Assembly: GCA_017311185.1 (NCBI GenBank)
Contig: JAESUZ010000761.1
Coordinates: 434,001-498,000, forward strand
Reading direction: 5' to 3'
Length of the DNA stretch: 64,000 nt
DNA from: Proteles cristata cristata
Lineage: Eukaryota > Chordata > Mammalia > Carnivora > Hyaenidae
Part shown: in pieces, positions 43,101 to 50,859 of the stretch
Position numbering within the stretch: position 1 is the first letter of the stretch
How the letters are laid out: each line of letters starts with the position of its first letter
Made by a program: the position numbers and the translations under genes
The notes under the pieces: generated by a model
The model's database searches: none
Seen by the model: the letters and a program-made list of their open reading frames with translations, nothing else
Told to the model about the DNA's origin: nothing

Positions 43101-46100
43101 GGAGAGAATATTAGATAATGGCCATCTTTGGAGATGTGCCCTGAAGAATATGGGGACTGAACTGACCCCATTAACTGAGGTTTCCATTAAATTACTTCAC
43201 AAAGGTTATCAATAAGGGCCACAGTATGGAAGGAGTCCAAATGTTCATCAACTGATGAATGGATAAAGAAGATGTGGTATATACACACAATGGAATATTA
43301 CTTGGGGATGAAAAAGAATGAAATCTTGTCATTTGCAACAATGTGGATAGAACTAGAGGGTGTTCTGCTAAGCGAAAAGAGTGAGTCAGAGAAAGACAAA
43401 TATTGTATGATGTCACCCATGTGGCATTTAAGAAACAAAATAGATGAACATAGGAGAAGGGAAGGAAAAATAAGATAAAAACATAGAGGGAGGCAAACCC
43501 ATAAGAGACTCTTTTTCTAAAATTTTTTAATGTTTATTTATTTTTGAGAGAGAGCACAAGTGGGGGAGGTCCAGAGAAAGAGAGGGAGACAGAGGCTCCA
43601 AAGCGAGCTCCGTGCTGCCATCAGCGATGCTGATATGGGGCTCGAACCCACAAACCGTGGGATCATGACCTGAGCTGAAGTCAGATGCTCAACCGAGTGA
43701 GCCACCCAGGCGCCCCACGCCGAACATAGAGAACAAACTGAGGGCTGCTGGAGGGGAGGTGGGTGGTGGGGGGAAAGGGCTAAATGGGGGATGGGCATTA
43801 GGGAGAGCACTCACTGGGATGAGCACTGGGTGCGATACGTAAGTGATGAATCACTAAATTCTACTCCTGAAACCACTGTTACACTATATGCTAACTAACT
43901 TGAGGGCACCTGGGCAGCTCCATCGGTTGAACATCTGGCTTCGGCTCAGGTCACGATCCCTCGGTTTGTGGGTTCGAGCCCCGCGCCGGGCTCTGTGCTG
44001 ACAGCTCGGACCCTGGAACCTGCTTCAGGTTCTGTGTCTCCCTCTCTCGCTGCCCCTCCCCTGCTCACGCTCTGTTTCTCTCTGTCCCAATAATAAATAA
44101 ACATAAAAACATTAAAAAAATCTTACATATGCTAACTTGGATTTAAATAAAATTTAAAAAATAAGTCACTTCACGAAACAAAAGTAATAGAGAAAACAGA
44201 AAAGGAATAGATGATACAAATGCGGCAAAATCTTAACCTCTCTAGGAACCGGATGCAGGGTGCACAGGATTCTTATGGCTGCTCTCTTATTTGTGTATGT
44301 TTGAAAGTTTCATAAGAAAAAAAAAAAACACAATAGCAAACACTAGTTAGTACATACCCAAGAAAAGCACCCTGGCACCAAGTCCTGTTCAAGGTCAGTG
44401 CAGCTTCACACCTGCAGGGAAGGCTGAGGCCCAAAGACGGGAGGGGTGTGGGGCTAGGAGGCTGGCTCCCAGGGCTTCCCACCGGGGAAGGAGGAGGGCT
44501 GGGTCTCACCCAGTTCCGGCCTCAGCCTCAGGCTCTGCTCCCACCCTCCAGGCTGCCCTGTGCAGGCCCTGCCCACTCCCTGGAGGAGGAGACTGGGGGT
44601 CAGGCCCTGAAAATCCTTTGTGCAGGGAGAGTGCTATTCTTAGTGCCCCAGGGAGGGAGGGCACAGAGTCAGTCCGTCTGCCCTCCTATGTCTGGGGCAC
44701 AAGTCAGGGAAGGTCAGACAGGCTTCACACCCATGGAAAGCAGATGGAAAGTGCCCGAGGCCCAGCCCCCCAGCCCCCTACAGACTGGGGCTCTGTGCCA
44801 TTCCTGGCTGATTCCCTGGGGCACCTCTCTGGGCTTCAGGTTTCTTGTCTATTCGCGAAAGATAATGAGCCCCTTCTGCTTTCTCCCAAGGACTGAGGGA
44901 CTGTACAGATGGGAAGATTATTCTAGACCTGTGAGTAAGCCACAGAATCATCTGGGGGCTTGCTCCAATGCAGATGGTGGGCCCCACCCCCAGAGCTTCT
45001 GACTCAGCAGGCTTGGGGGCAAGCGCCTGGTAATTTCCATTTTTGAAAAGTTCCCAGGTGAAGCTGCTGGTTCAAAGGCCACACTTTTTTTTTCTTTTTT
45101 TAAGTTTATTTCGGGGCGCCTGGGTGGCTCAGTCAGTTAAGCATCTGACTTCGGCTCAGGTCATGATCTCATGGTTTGTGGGTTTGAGCCCCTCATCAGG
45201 CTCTGTGCTGACAGCTCAGAGCCTGGAGCCTGCTTCGATTCTGTGTCTCCCTCTCTCTCTGACTCTCCCCTGCTCATACTGTCTCTCTCTCTCTCAGAAA
45301 TAAATAAAACATTTTTAAAAATTTAAAGTTTATTTCTTTTGAGAGAAACTAAGACAGCACAGATGGCAGAGGGACAGAGACAGGGAGAGAGAGACAGAAC
45401 CCCAAGCAGGCTCTGCACTGTCAGCACAAAGCCAGAAACAGGGTTCAAACTTACGAACTGTGAGATCATGACCTGAGCTGAAATCGAGTCAGATTGTTTG
45501 ACTGAGCCACCGAGGCACCCCACAAAGGCCACACTTTGAAGACTAGCCTTCCAAGGGCGCCTGAAAGGCTCAGTCGGTTAAGTGTCCAAGCCATGATGTC
45601 AGCTCAGGTCATGATCTCATGGTTCATGAGTTTGAGCCCCTCATGGGCTCTGTGCTGACAGTGCAGAGCCTGCTTGGGGTTCTCCCTCTCTCTGATCCTC
45701 CCCAGCTCTCTCTCTCTCTCTCAAAATAAATAAATAAACTTTAAAAAAAAAGGAAGAAAGAAAACCAGTCTTCTACTCCCCAAGCTTCCCCTGCTTTACT
45801 GCCTTTGGGATAACACACTAGTTCTCAAGTGTGCGGTTCCCGACGGGAGCATCAACATTACCTGGAAATGTGTAAGAAATCCGAATTCTCTGGCCCCACC
45901 GCAGACCTGCTGACTCAACGCCCAGGGTGGGGCCCAGCTGGCTGTGTGTGAACAAGCCCCCTCAGATGCCGAGGCTGTTGCAGTGCGAGAACCTCGCTCC
46001 AGATGAGCTCAAGTGAGTCAGGAACCGGATCGTGGAGAGGCAGCAGGCGCGCTCAGGCCTCTCCCAGGACCTGCCTTTTTCTGTCCCCAGCCAGGACAGG

Positions 46101-48147
46101 AATTCAAGACAGAGAGGGGCTTGAGGCCACCAGGCAGGGGTGCGGAGGGGCCCGGGCTGAACGAGGGCGATTCTGTTCAAGTGGCCACGAGCAGAAGAAG
46201 CAGAAGCAGAGAGAAGAGAAGCCAAGAGAAAAACTGACTTCTGAACGCGAGCTCATGTGCCCGTCCGTGTCAGCGCGCCTGTGCGAGCATCTGGAGGGGA
46301 GTGGGGGGCCTGCGAGGGAAAGGTGGGGACCGCTGCCAGGTGGTAAGGGCCACAGAAACGTGTGTGGACTGCCCCGGGGACAAGGGCTGGGTGGGGCATC
46401 CGGGGACAGCCTGCAGCAGAGCTGGCGCCCGCCTTGTGTTCGGTGCTCAGACCAGACTCACGGCCAAGCCGCTCGCCTAGAACTTCACTCCAGCGACGCT
46501 GAGCCCCACGATTACCCGCGCTCTGCCCACTTGCCAGCTTGGCAAGCCGGGCGCCCCCTCCTAGCAAAGCTCTGATTTTGTTGCCACACTCCCGGGACCC
46601 GGTGACCCACGAAAAGGTCCTGGAAATGTTGGCGTTTGGGCATCTAAACTCTATTTCCTGGACTCCCTCTCCCTTGGAGAGGGAGGGAGACGGCATCAAT
46701 GGTCAGAGCGTAGGGTGGGTTCCAGGAGGCGGGGGGTCAGAGGGACAATCGGAGCAGAAATTTATCAAGACCTACCCTGCCCGCTCACTTCGGAATCCTC
46801 CCAGCTGCTGGGGGAGAGGCACCATTACTATCCCGACAGATGAGGAAACAAAGGTTCAGAGAGGTGAAGTCACTCGTTCAGGGTCGCACAGCAGCAGAGC
46901 CGGGACCTGGATCCAGGGCCCCGGCTCTTGGCCACTTGGCTCTGCCCCTGTCCCAGCCCAGCCCACAAGCCAGCATCCTCTTCTCTGCTTCAGCCTCCAG
47001 ATCCAATCAAGCCTTGATTCTATCCATCTCCAAAACCAAGCCCTGGTTCAGGCACCGGGGTAAGGTAGGGGTGGGATGGGAGCCCCAGGGTCCCCAGTCC
47101 TGCCTCCTGCTCTGTCACCATTATAGCAGAGCAAGCACAAGGTAAAGAGCAGCCATTTATGACGTTGATCCATTCTGTGATGGACACATCACACACACGA
47201 CCAAATTTCCACTTTCCAGAGCAGGAAACCAAGCGAAGAAAACAGCTTGCGTAAGACCACACAGCACATGAGTGGCAGGGCCCACGGGAGAATAAAACCA
47301 CCTCTGAGGTCCTTCAAATGCCTGATTCGTTCCTGCCTCAGGGCCTTTGCATTTGCTGTTCCCGCTGGCCAGCTCTATTCTGTCAATCAGGTCCAGGCAG
47401 AGCTGAAATATCACCACCTTGGAGAAGCCATGCCGACTACCCCATAAAGTTGTACCTCCCGCCTCTTCACCATGTTTTATTCGTGTACAGCTCTCATGTC
47501 TCCCTAACATTATATAATTTTGTCATCTGTTTTCCCCCGCTAAGATTTAAGTTTCATGTAGGCTGAAAGCCTTGTCTTTCTTTACTCGTCCTCAGTGCCT
47601 GGCCCAGAATAGTAACAGCAGGTAACACATTTAACACTTTCTATGTGACAGGCACTGGCCTAAACGTATGTTTTATTTTCTCCAATCCTCACAACAACCC
47701 TCTGGGGAAGGTGCTATCATTACGCCCACTTTATAGGTTAGGAAACCGGGGGACAGAGAAGAGCCAGGATTCAAACCCAGGCAGGTGGGGTTGCATCTGT
47801 CCCGCACGTAGTAGGTGCTTGATGAATGAACAAACGACCCTGAGGTCGGCCCCTTCCTCCCCACCTCAGTGCCGCCTCCGAGCCAGCCGTCGGCCCAGCC
47901 CCCTCACCCTCTCACCTCCATTGGAGAGATTGGAGAGCTGAGGTGGCACCGCTGGGGTCCGAGGGCCGGGCCTCCCTGCCGACCCGGCCCCGGCAGCCTC
48001 GGTGGGAGCGGGAGGCTCCCGGGAGCAGGCAGACCGGGCCTCGCAAGCCGCCCGCCTCACTTCCGCAGCCACGGCCTCGTCTCGACGCGGCGGTGCCAGC
48101 GTGATGAAGACAGACGAGGCAACCCTCTTCTCCGGCTTCAAGGCCAT
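30837..48147 (-). CDS. FBLIM1: FBLIM1 (migfilin), whole coding region in seven exons
   Basis: Filamin-binding LIM protein 1 is an adaptor at cell-matrix and cell-cell contacts; its family role is to bind filamin through the N terminus, VASP through the proline-rich linker and kindlin-2 through the LIM region. The coding exons, in gene order, are 48147-47916, 42049-41886, 41150-41033, 38089-37920, 35326-35148, 34352-34235 and 30950-30837. They sum to 1095 nt, 364 residues plus TGA; human migfilin is about 373. All borders are GT/AG and the phases (1,0,1,0,2,0) fit. LIM1 spans residues about 174-226, LIM2 234-285 and LIM3 294 to about 361, each with the C-x2-C, H-x2-C, C-x2-C zinc ligands. No frameshift or premature stop is seen, so the gene looks intact. 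Confidence 0.97.
31315..31460 (-). repeat. MIR relic
   Basis: CATTTTACAGATGGGGAAAC and TGAGGTCTGAGGAAGG are the MIR core; CAATAAACATCTGCTGGGTG is MIR-type end text. Confidence 0.65.
31937..32162 (-). repeat. Young tRNA-Lys SINE in FBLIM1 intron
   Basis: ATCTGTGCTATTTCT at 31922-31936 and 32163-32177, perfect. It is in the same orientation as the gene. Confidence 0.9.
32254..32364 (-). repeat. Short tRNA-type SINE with (TATG)n tail
   Basis: The tail has expanded to about six TATG units (32254-32279). Head ends GAGCCGGCCGGACACCCC. Confidence 0.8.
33400..33640 (+). repeat. L2 LINE relic
   Basis: GGCAAACTCCTACTCATCCT, GCAGGGACCCAGGTGAAGC and ATCACCTCCTCCGCAAGAGT match the L2 3' region. Confidence 0.7.
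34235..34352 (-). CDS. FBLIM1: FBLIM1 coding exon 6: LIM domain 3, first part
   Basis: Acceptor TTCCCTCTAG, donor GTGAGT at 34234. Completes Arg288 and encodes residues 289-327: KFAPMCSICENPIIPRDGKD onward, with CSIC (294, 297) and HENCYRC. The last zinc ligands of this domain are in the next exon. Confidence 0.96.
34353..35147 (-). other. FBLIM1: FBLIM1 intron between LIM2 and LIM3 exons
   Basis: 795 bases, donor GTACGA, acceptor CTCTAG. SINE-free; no other gene inside. Confidence 0.9.
35148..35326 (-). CDS. FBLIM1: FBLIM1 coding exon 5: LIM domain 2
   Basis: Acceptor CTCTGTCCCAG, donor GTACGA at 35147. Encodes residues 229-287 plus two bases of Arg288. Ligands: CGKC (234, 237), HPACFTCVTC, then CLDD, where aspartate is the last ligand as is common in LIM domains. 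Highly conserved with human migfilin. Confidence 0.96.
35854..36079 (-). repeat. tRNA-Lys SINE with expanded (GA)n
   Basis: GA run at 35879-35908; head GAACCATCCAGGTGCCC. In the intron between LIM1 and LIM2 exons. Confidence 0.83.
36084..36289 (-). repeat. tRNA-Lys SINE, diverged
   Basis: Follows the previous copy head to tail; internal losses around AGAGCCTAGTTCAATCCCAG. Confidence 0.78.
36310..36400. repeat. Ancient L1 relic
   Basis: GTAAGAGCACTTAACATGAG and ATCCACCCTCTCAACAAATG match an old L1 segment. Strand not determined. Confidence 0.6.
36970..37185 (+). mobile_element. MER5A-like hAT element
   Basis: CAGTAGTTTTCAAACTGCGA and GGATCAGAATTGCCTGAGG are the MER5A start; the rest is diverged. 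Confidence 0.6.
37290..37760 (+). mobile_element. MaLR-type LTR relic
   Basis: Contains GGTAAATGTCCCCAAGACAC, AATGCCATCCGAAGGGTCCA, GGACTTCCGACCTCCAAGAG, AATAAATGTGTGCTTTTTGA and GCGGTAATTTGTTAGAGTGG, the general pattern of a MaLR LTR with its AATAAA. Non-coding. Confidence 0.65.
37775..37895 (+). repeat. MIR relic next to the LIM1 exon
   Basis: AGCTTCCTCATCTGTGAAAT, GGGTCAACAGTGCCTGCCTC and CAGCACAGCGCCTGGTACC follow the MIR order and end just before the exon donor at 37919. Confidence 0.7.
37920..38089 (-). CDS. FBLIM1: FBLIM1 coding exon 4: LIM domain 1
   Basis: Acceptor CTCTACCCCAG, donor GTAACC at 37919. Completes Asp172 and encodes residues 173-228. Zinc ligands are visible as CAFC (174, 177), HPRCFTCRTC and the final CESC. 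The two zinc fingers of LIM1 are complete within this exon. Confidence 0.96.
38236..38340 (+). repeat. Short tRNA-type SINE, base of a SINE stack
   Basis: GAAAGCCTAAATCA flanks the whole stack (38222-38235 and 38800-38813), so this short SINE inserted first and the next two landed in its A-rich tail. Confidence 0.82.
38341..38561 (+). repeat. tRNA-Lys SINE, second layer of stack
   Basis: Inserted in the previous tail; AATCTTA occurs before and after. Confidence 0.85.
38562..38799 (+). repeat. tRNA-Lys SINE, third layer of stack
   Basis: Begins GGGGCACCTGGGTGGCTCAG, after a second AATCTTAAA; the composite A-rich tail ends at the outer target duplication. Confidence 0.85.
38825..39044 (+). 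repeat. tRNA-Lys SINE
   Basis: AAGAACACAG on both sides (about 38815-38824 and 39045-39054). Confidence 0.85.
39200..39415 (-). repeat. tRNA-Lys SINE
   Basis: CCAGAGAATAATTTT on the left and CCAGATAATTATTTT on the right mark a diverged target duplication. Confidence 0.84.
39545..40125 (+). repeat. Ancient L1M-type relic
   Basis: TCTCCTAGGAATTTCTCTCA, ACAGCAAGAACCTAAGTGCC, GGAATACTATGCACCCGTGG and a late TTTTCATGCTTTCTGTTTTG part resemble an old L1 3' end. Confidence 0.6.
40146..40382 (-). repeat. Young tRNA-Lys SINE with (TTTA)n tail
   Basis: GCAGATCAATATTTATTT at 40128-40145 and 40383-40400, perfect. Confidence 0.92.
40401..40602 (-). repeat. tRNA-Lys SINE, diverged
   Basis: Second of three stacked minus copies; head worn (CAGCCAGCGGCCC). 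Confidence 0.78.
40603..40822 (-). repeat. tRNA-Lys SINE
   Basis: Third of the stack. GCTGATCAATATTTAAAC after it resembles the site before the first copy, suggesting a shared original target. Confidence 0.8.
41033..41150 (-). CDS. FBLIM1: FBLIM1 coding exon 3: proline-rich linker, second part
   Basis: Acceptor GTCCCCGCAG, donor GTACGG at 41032. Encodes residues 133-171 plus the first base of Asp172, reading SLEERPPLQPQPSPPGPMQE and then an ELPPLPEDP segment; this corresponds to the human PLRPMEEELPPPP region. It is the least conserved part of the protein and is predicted to be disordered. Confidence 0.92.
41447..41664 (+). repeat. tRNA-Lys SINE
   Basis: AAAAATATCTTCTC is found before and after. 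Lies in the 735-base intron between the two linker exons, opposite to the gene. Confidence 0.83.
41886..42049 (-). CDS. FBLIM1: FBLIM1 coding exon 2: proline-rich linker, first part
   Basis: Acceptor CGGTTGCAG, donor GTACCG at 41885. It completes Gly78 and encodes residues 79-132, with proline runs (CCPPPP, LLPPPPPYPDEE, LHLPPPPPQ) and the conserved MGASLISDLEQLHL block. In the family this linker carries the VASP-binding proline tract. The runs look shorter than in human migfilin, which accounts for much of the length difference. The reading frame stays open past the donor, but the similarity to migfilin stops there. Confidence 0.95.
42170..42300 (+). repeat. MIR relic
   Basis: GACCTGGGTTCTGCCTCGGG, TGCCACTGACTTGCTGTGGG and GGCAAGAGACTCAGTCTCTC match the MIR 5' part and core. 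Confidence 0.65.
42349..42548 (+). repeat. tRNA-Lys SINE
   Basis: Begins GGGCGCCTGGGTGGCTCAG; lies antisense to FBLIM1 in the intron. Confidence 0.87.
42605..42825 (-). repeat. tRNA-Lys SINE
   Basis: CTAGAACATTT before and CTAGAACGTTT after form a target duplication with one mismatch. Confidence 0.87.
43514..43716 (-). repeat. tRNA-Lys SINE inside the L1
   Basis: Minus copy ending GAGCCACCCAGGCGCCCC; L1 resumes at CGAACATAGAGAACAAACTG. Confidence 0.86.
43902..44124 (+). repeat. tRNA-Lys SINE inside the L1
   Basis: ATATGCTAACT occurs before and after, splitting the terminal L1 text. Confidence 0.87.
45089..45522 (-). repeat. tRNA-Lys SINE split by another SINE
   Basis: T-rich tail piece 45089-45112 and main part 45321-45522. 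It sits in the MER5A-like element. Confidence 0.82.
45113..45320 (+). repeat. tRNA-Lys SINE, innermost layer
   Basis: AAGTTTATTTC flanks both ends; inserted in the tail of the minus-strand SINE. Confidence 0.85.
45555..45752 (+). repeat. tRNA-Lys SINE, altered head
   Basis: GGGCGCCTGAAAGGCTCAG head; the stretch after TTAAGTGTCC is changed (AAGCCATGATGTCAGCTCAG). Confidence 0.8.
45805..45995 (+). mobile_element. MER5A-like hAT element
   Basis: AGTTCTCAAGTGTGCGGTTC, ATTACCTGGAAATGTGTAAG and AGGGTGGGGCCCAGCTGGC are MER5A-type text. Confidence 0.75.
46685..47113. repeat. Direct repeat copy A (FBLIM1 intron)
   Basis: Aligns almost base for base with 48585-49038. Distinct marks shared: GGACAATCGGAGCAGAAATT, TATCAAGACCTACCCTGCCC, CCCGCTCACTTCGGAATCCT. 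Includes a MIR core (ACAGATGAGGAAACAAAGG, GGTCGCACAGCAGC). It is not a standard repeat as a whole. Confidence 0.92.
47125..47300 (+). repeat. MIR relic
   Basis: ACTTTCCAGAGCAGGAAACC, AAGACCACACAGCACATGAG and AGTGGCAGGGCCC match a worn MIR core. Confidence 0.6.
47310..47625 (+). repeat. L2 LINE relic
   Basis: CTGCCTCAGGGCCTTTGCAT, TTTGCTGTTCCCGCTGGCCA and ATATCACCACCTTGGAGAAG, then GATTTAAGTTTCATGTAGGC and AGTGCCTGGCCCAGAATAGT follow the L2 3' end order. Confidence 0.78.
47630..47835 (+). repeat. MIR relic
   Basis: CAACCCTCTGGGGAAGGTGC, ATTACGCCCACTTTATAGGT and CCAGGATTCAAACCCAGGCA match MIR; ends GTAGTAGGTGCTTGATGAAT. Confidence 0.72.
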
Positions 48148-48158
48148 CGTCTCCGTTC
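47916..48158 (-). CDS. FBLIM1: FBLIM1 first coding exon: ATG and filamin-binding segment
   Basis: The ATG is at 48147-48145, with A at -3 and G at +4, a strong initiation context. It encodes residues 1-77 plus one base of Gly78. The start MALKPEKRVASSVFITLAP matches the migfilin segment known to pack against filamin Ig repeats. The exon ends AATGGAG before the donor GTGAGA at 47915. A pyrimidine-rich acceptor with two nearby CAGs puts the exon start at 48158 or 48166, so only 11-19 bases of this exon are 5' UTR. The exon is flanked on both sides by a near-identical direct repeat (46685-47113 and 48585-49038). Confidence 0.95.
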
Positions 48159-48204
48159 CTGGGGGGCTGGGGACAGAGCGGGGCAGGGCTCAGGGCACAG
48201 GGAT

Positions 48205-48242
48205 GTGCTCCGCCCAGACAGACAGACAGACAGGCAGGCAGC
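48205..48242 (+). repeat. (GACA)n microsatellite
   Basis: CAGACAGACAGACAGACAGG then CAGGCAG, about 50 bases upstream of the first coding exon's acceptor in gene sense. Confidence 0.85.
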
Positions 48243-48584
48243 AAAGGGCCTGGGGGTGTCCTGTAGGGAAGGGCGGGTGTCCACCAGGTGACTTGGCCGC
48301 AGGGATGGGACCGACAGTCCTGACCGCCCCTCCCCACTCCGCCCACACACCTGGGGGAGCAAAGGGCAGCCCTGCCCTGCTCACCTCACAAATGATTAAT
48401 TTCCCTCAAGAGCGAGGCTCCTGCGGGTCCTCCGGCTCCCCACCCCCAGTGCGGCCGCTTGCTGGTCCCAGCCCAGGGCCTGGCCTGCCACTGGGCCACA
48501 CCCCAGTGACCTCCCCCACGTGGGATCCATTTCTCCCGGGAGGGCCCAAGTCCCAGGGGTCCAGGGCAGCTCTGCTGTGGACGG

Positions 48585-49038
48585 GAGACGGCGGCAACGG
48601 TCAGAGCTTAGGGTGGGTTCCAGGAGGCAGGGGGGTCAGAGGGACAATCGGAGCAGAAATTTATCAAGACCTACCCTGCCCGCTCACTTCGGAATCCTCC
48701 CAGCTGCTGGGGGAGAGGCACCATTACTATCCCGACAGATGAGGAAACAAAGGTTCAGAGAGGTGAAGTCACTCGTTCAGGGTCGCACAGCAGCGGAGCT
48801 GGGACCTGGATCCAGGGCCCCGGCTCTTGGCCACTTGGCTCTGCCCCTGTCCCAGCCCAGCCCACAAGCCCGCATCCTCTTCTCTGCTTCAGCCTCCAGA
48901 TCCAATCAAGCCTTGATTCTATCCTCAGAATCTCTCTCTCTGTCCCACTTCCAAAACTAGGACATGGTTCAGGCAGTGGGGCAAGGCAGGGGTGGGGCCG
49001 CAGTGGTCTCCAATCCGGCCTCCTGCCCTGCCCCTGGA
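48585..49038. repeat. Direct repeat copy B (FBLIM1 intron 1)
   Basis: Same orientation as copy A, offset about 1.9 kb, with a few substitutions and an extra stretch (TCAGAATCTCTCTCTCTGTC). The first coding exon lies between the copies. Confidence 0.92.
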
Positions 49039-49190
49039 TTGATACTTCTAGAGCATAAATCTGACCATCTCCCTCCTACTCAAAAGCCTTACATGGCTCC
49101 CTACTAGCAAATCCCTCTGGCTTTAACTTCTTTTTTTGACCACCCTGGACCATTCACCCTTTCTTGACTTTCTCTCTTACCTGCCCTGGA
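49039..49190. repeat. Ancient interspersed relic
   Basis: CATAAATCTGACCATCTCCC, TCAAAAGCCTTACATGGCTC and ATTCACCCTTTCTTGAC match a common old LINE-type segment; family and strand not resolved. Confidence 0.5.
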
Positions 49191-49199
49191 GTGTTCCCA

Positions 49200-50000
49200 C
49201 CCCCTCCCCCCCCGCAGGGTGAATGTGTTTTTTCTGGTCAAACATCACCTCTGATTGCTGACCCTCCCCCTGGGGCAGCTGTCTGTTTCCACAGGGTGAT
49301 GACAGCCCATCACAGGACATACTGGCTCACTGTCAGCACATCTGTTCCTACTTCCCAAGTGACTGCATGTGACTTCGGCTATGGCCGCAATCTTTGCGAC
49401 CCAAGTCCGGTGTGGGCATCGGAGCACAGACCTGGGAGCGGGGCGACATTCCTGACGTCAAGGGGCCTGTTTTCAATCTGCCAGGTTATGCCTGCAAACA
49501 CTAACCTTCAAGGTCAAGGCTGAGTGGGGCCACGCGGGCGGGGGCAAGGCAAGTGGACCACATTCGGCCTGGAGGGCTCCTCACTGGGCTCCCAGGGCTT
49601 ATGCCCAGGGATGAAACGCGTCCCTTCTTTCATCACAGGGATTCACTCTGTGGCTGAGCCACCCTGGCTCCAAAGCCCAGCCCGCAGGAACGTTGGAGAA
49701 GTGTAAACAGGGACCCAGAGAGTGAATCTCAAGAAGTGGGGCTGAGTGGGCGGGGGCTGAGGGACCCTAATGGTGGACCTGGCCTGGAGCCCAAGCGGCC
49801 ACTCACGGGGGCCCCTCTGTATCTCAAAGTCCACTGGGCTCCTGGGACTCTCTTGGTGACTGAAGGAATGACGTACGAAACACACGCACACCCCTCAGTT
49901 CCTCTTAAACTGGTTTACACGTTTGGTTAAAACATATAGCTCAGTCTGATTAATAAAAATATCCGTTCTGAATAAGGAATCCAACATAGGAAGAGAGCTT
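49200..50000. other. FBLIM1 intron 1, unique part
   Basis: No exon or repeat recognised; an 82-119 codon frame on each strand has no known motif. Confidence 0.45.
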
Positions 50001-50013
50001 TAAACGTTCTTTA

Positions 50014-50243
50014 GTGGCGCCTGGGTGGCTTAGTCGGTTAAGCGTCCGACTTTCGCTTAGGTCATGATCTCGCGGTTCGTGGGTTCGAGCCCTGCGTCGG
50101 GCTCTGTGCTGACTGCCAGCTCAGAGCCTGGAGCCTGTTTCAGTCTGTGACTCCCTCTCTCTCTGACCCTCCCCTGCTCACGCTGTCTCTCTCTCTCTCT
50201 CCTAGAAATAAATAAAACATTAAAAAAAATAAAATAAAAAAAA
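50014..50243 (+). repeat. Young tRNA-Lys SINE
   Basis: TAAACGTTCTTTA at 50001-50013 and TAAAAGTTCTTTA at 50244-50256 form the target duplication. Confidence 0.9.
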
Positions 50244-50272
50244 TAAAAGTTCTTTAAAAGTACTTCCCTTTT

Positions 50273-50455
50273 GGGGCACCTGGGTGGCTCAGTCAGTTAA
50301 GTGTCTGACTCTTGGTTTCGGCTCAGGTCAGGATCTCACGGTTCTGTGAGTTTGAGCCCCACATCGGGCTCTGGGCTGACAGTGTGGAGCCCGCTTGGGA
50401 TTCTCTTTCTCTCTCGCTCTCTCAAAACAAATAAAGAAGCTAAATAAAAATAAGT
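50273..50455 (+). repeat. tRNA-Lys SINE
   Basis: AAAGTACTTCCCTTTTG before and AAAGTACTTTCCTTTTG after (one mismatch). Head has TCTGACTCTTGGTTTCGGCT, an older subfamily. Confidence 0.88.
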
Positions 50456-50614
50456 AAAAGTACTTTCCTTTTGTTTCTTGTTCTGTGATGTTTGGAAGTA
50501 TATAGACTTGCTTATATTGGCCTTCCTAGTCACATAAAACCATATGGCTTCATACTTTGGCTTTATACTTTGTTACAAGTTTAAACGTGTTTTCGTAAGC
50601 CGTTTTCAGAGATT

Positions 50615-50850
50615 TAAATCCAAGAAACAATAACAACGGCACTTACTGTGTGCCCGGCACCGCGGTACATGCTTTCTGAGTCTCAAAACGCACCTGATTC
50701 ACAACACAGCCCATTATGCCCCCAACTTTACAGGTAGTGCCATGTGATGCCCCAAGGGGTTGATTTTTCCAAGGCCATCTTAGCAGCTGCAGAATTCGAA
50801 CTGAGCACCACTTGACCTGAGTCCCAGTGGTGTCCTTGGACCTGAGATGA
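50615..50850 (+). repeat. MIR relic
   Basis: CACTTACTGTGTGCCCGGCA and CCAACTTTACAGGTAGTGCC match MIR text; the remainder is worn. Confidence 0.6.
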
Positions 50851-50859
50851 CACACTTTT

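Larger units (their letters stand above)
43200..44165 (+). repeat. L1 3' end with two inserted SINEs
   Basis: L1 pieces at about 43200-43513, 43717-43901 and 44125-44165: GATGAATGGATAAAGAAGAT, GGTGTTCTGCTAAGCGAAAA, GAGCACTGGGTGCGATACGT, then CTAACTTGGATTTAAATAAA with its tail. Truncated at the 5' end; no coding capacity. Confidence 0.87.
44925..45545 (+). mobile_element. MER5A-like hAT element with nested SINEs
   Basis: AGAATCATCTGGGGGCTTGC, GGGCCCCACCCCCAGAGCTT, TTCTGACTCAGCAGG and AAGTTCCCAGGTGAAGCTGC are MER5A-type. AAAGGCCACACTTT is present at the break on both sides (about 45075-45088 and 45523-45537). Confidence 0.8.
42050..47915 (-). other. FBLIM1: FBLIM1 intron after the first coding exon
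   Basis: 5866 bases; donor GTGAGA, acceptor GGTTGCAG. It contains SINEs, an L1 3' end, two MER5A-like elements, one copy of the ~430-bp direct repeat and L2/MIR relics, all listed separately. Confidence 0.92.

Noticed and set aside
48002..48742. 246-codon plus-strand frame opposite the FBLIM1 start exon
   Set aside because: Antisense shadow; it also runs through the (GACA)n tract and the direct repeat.
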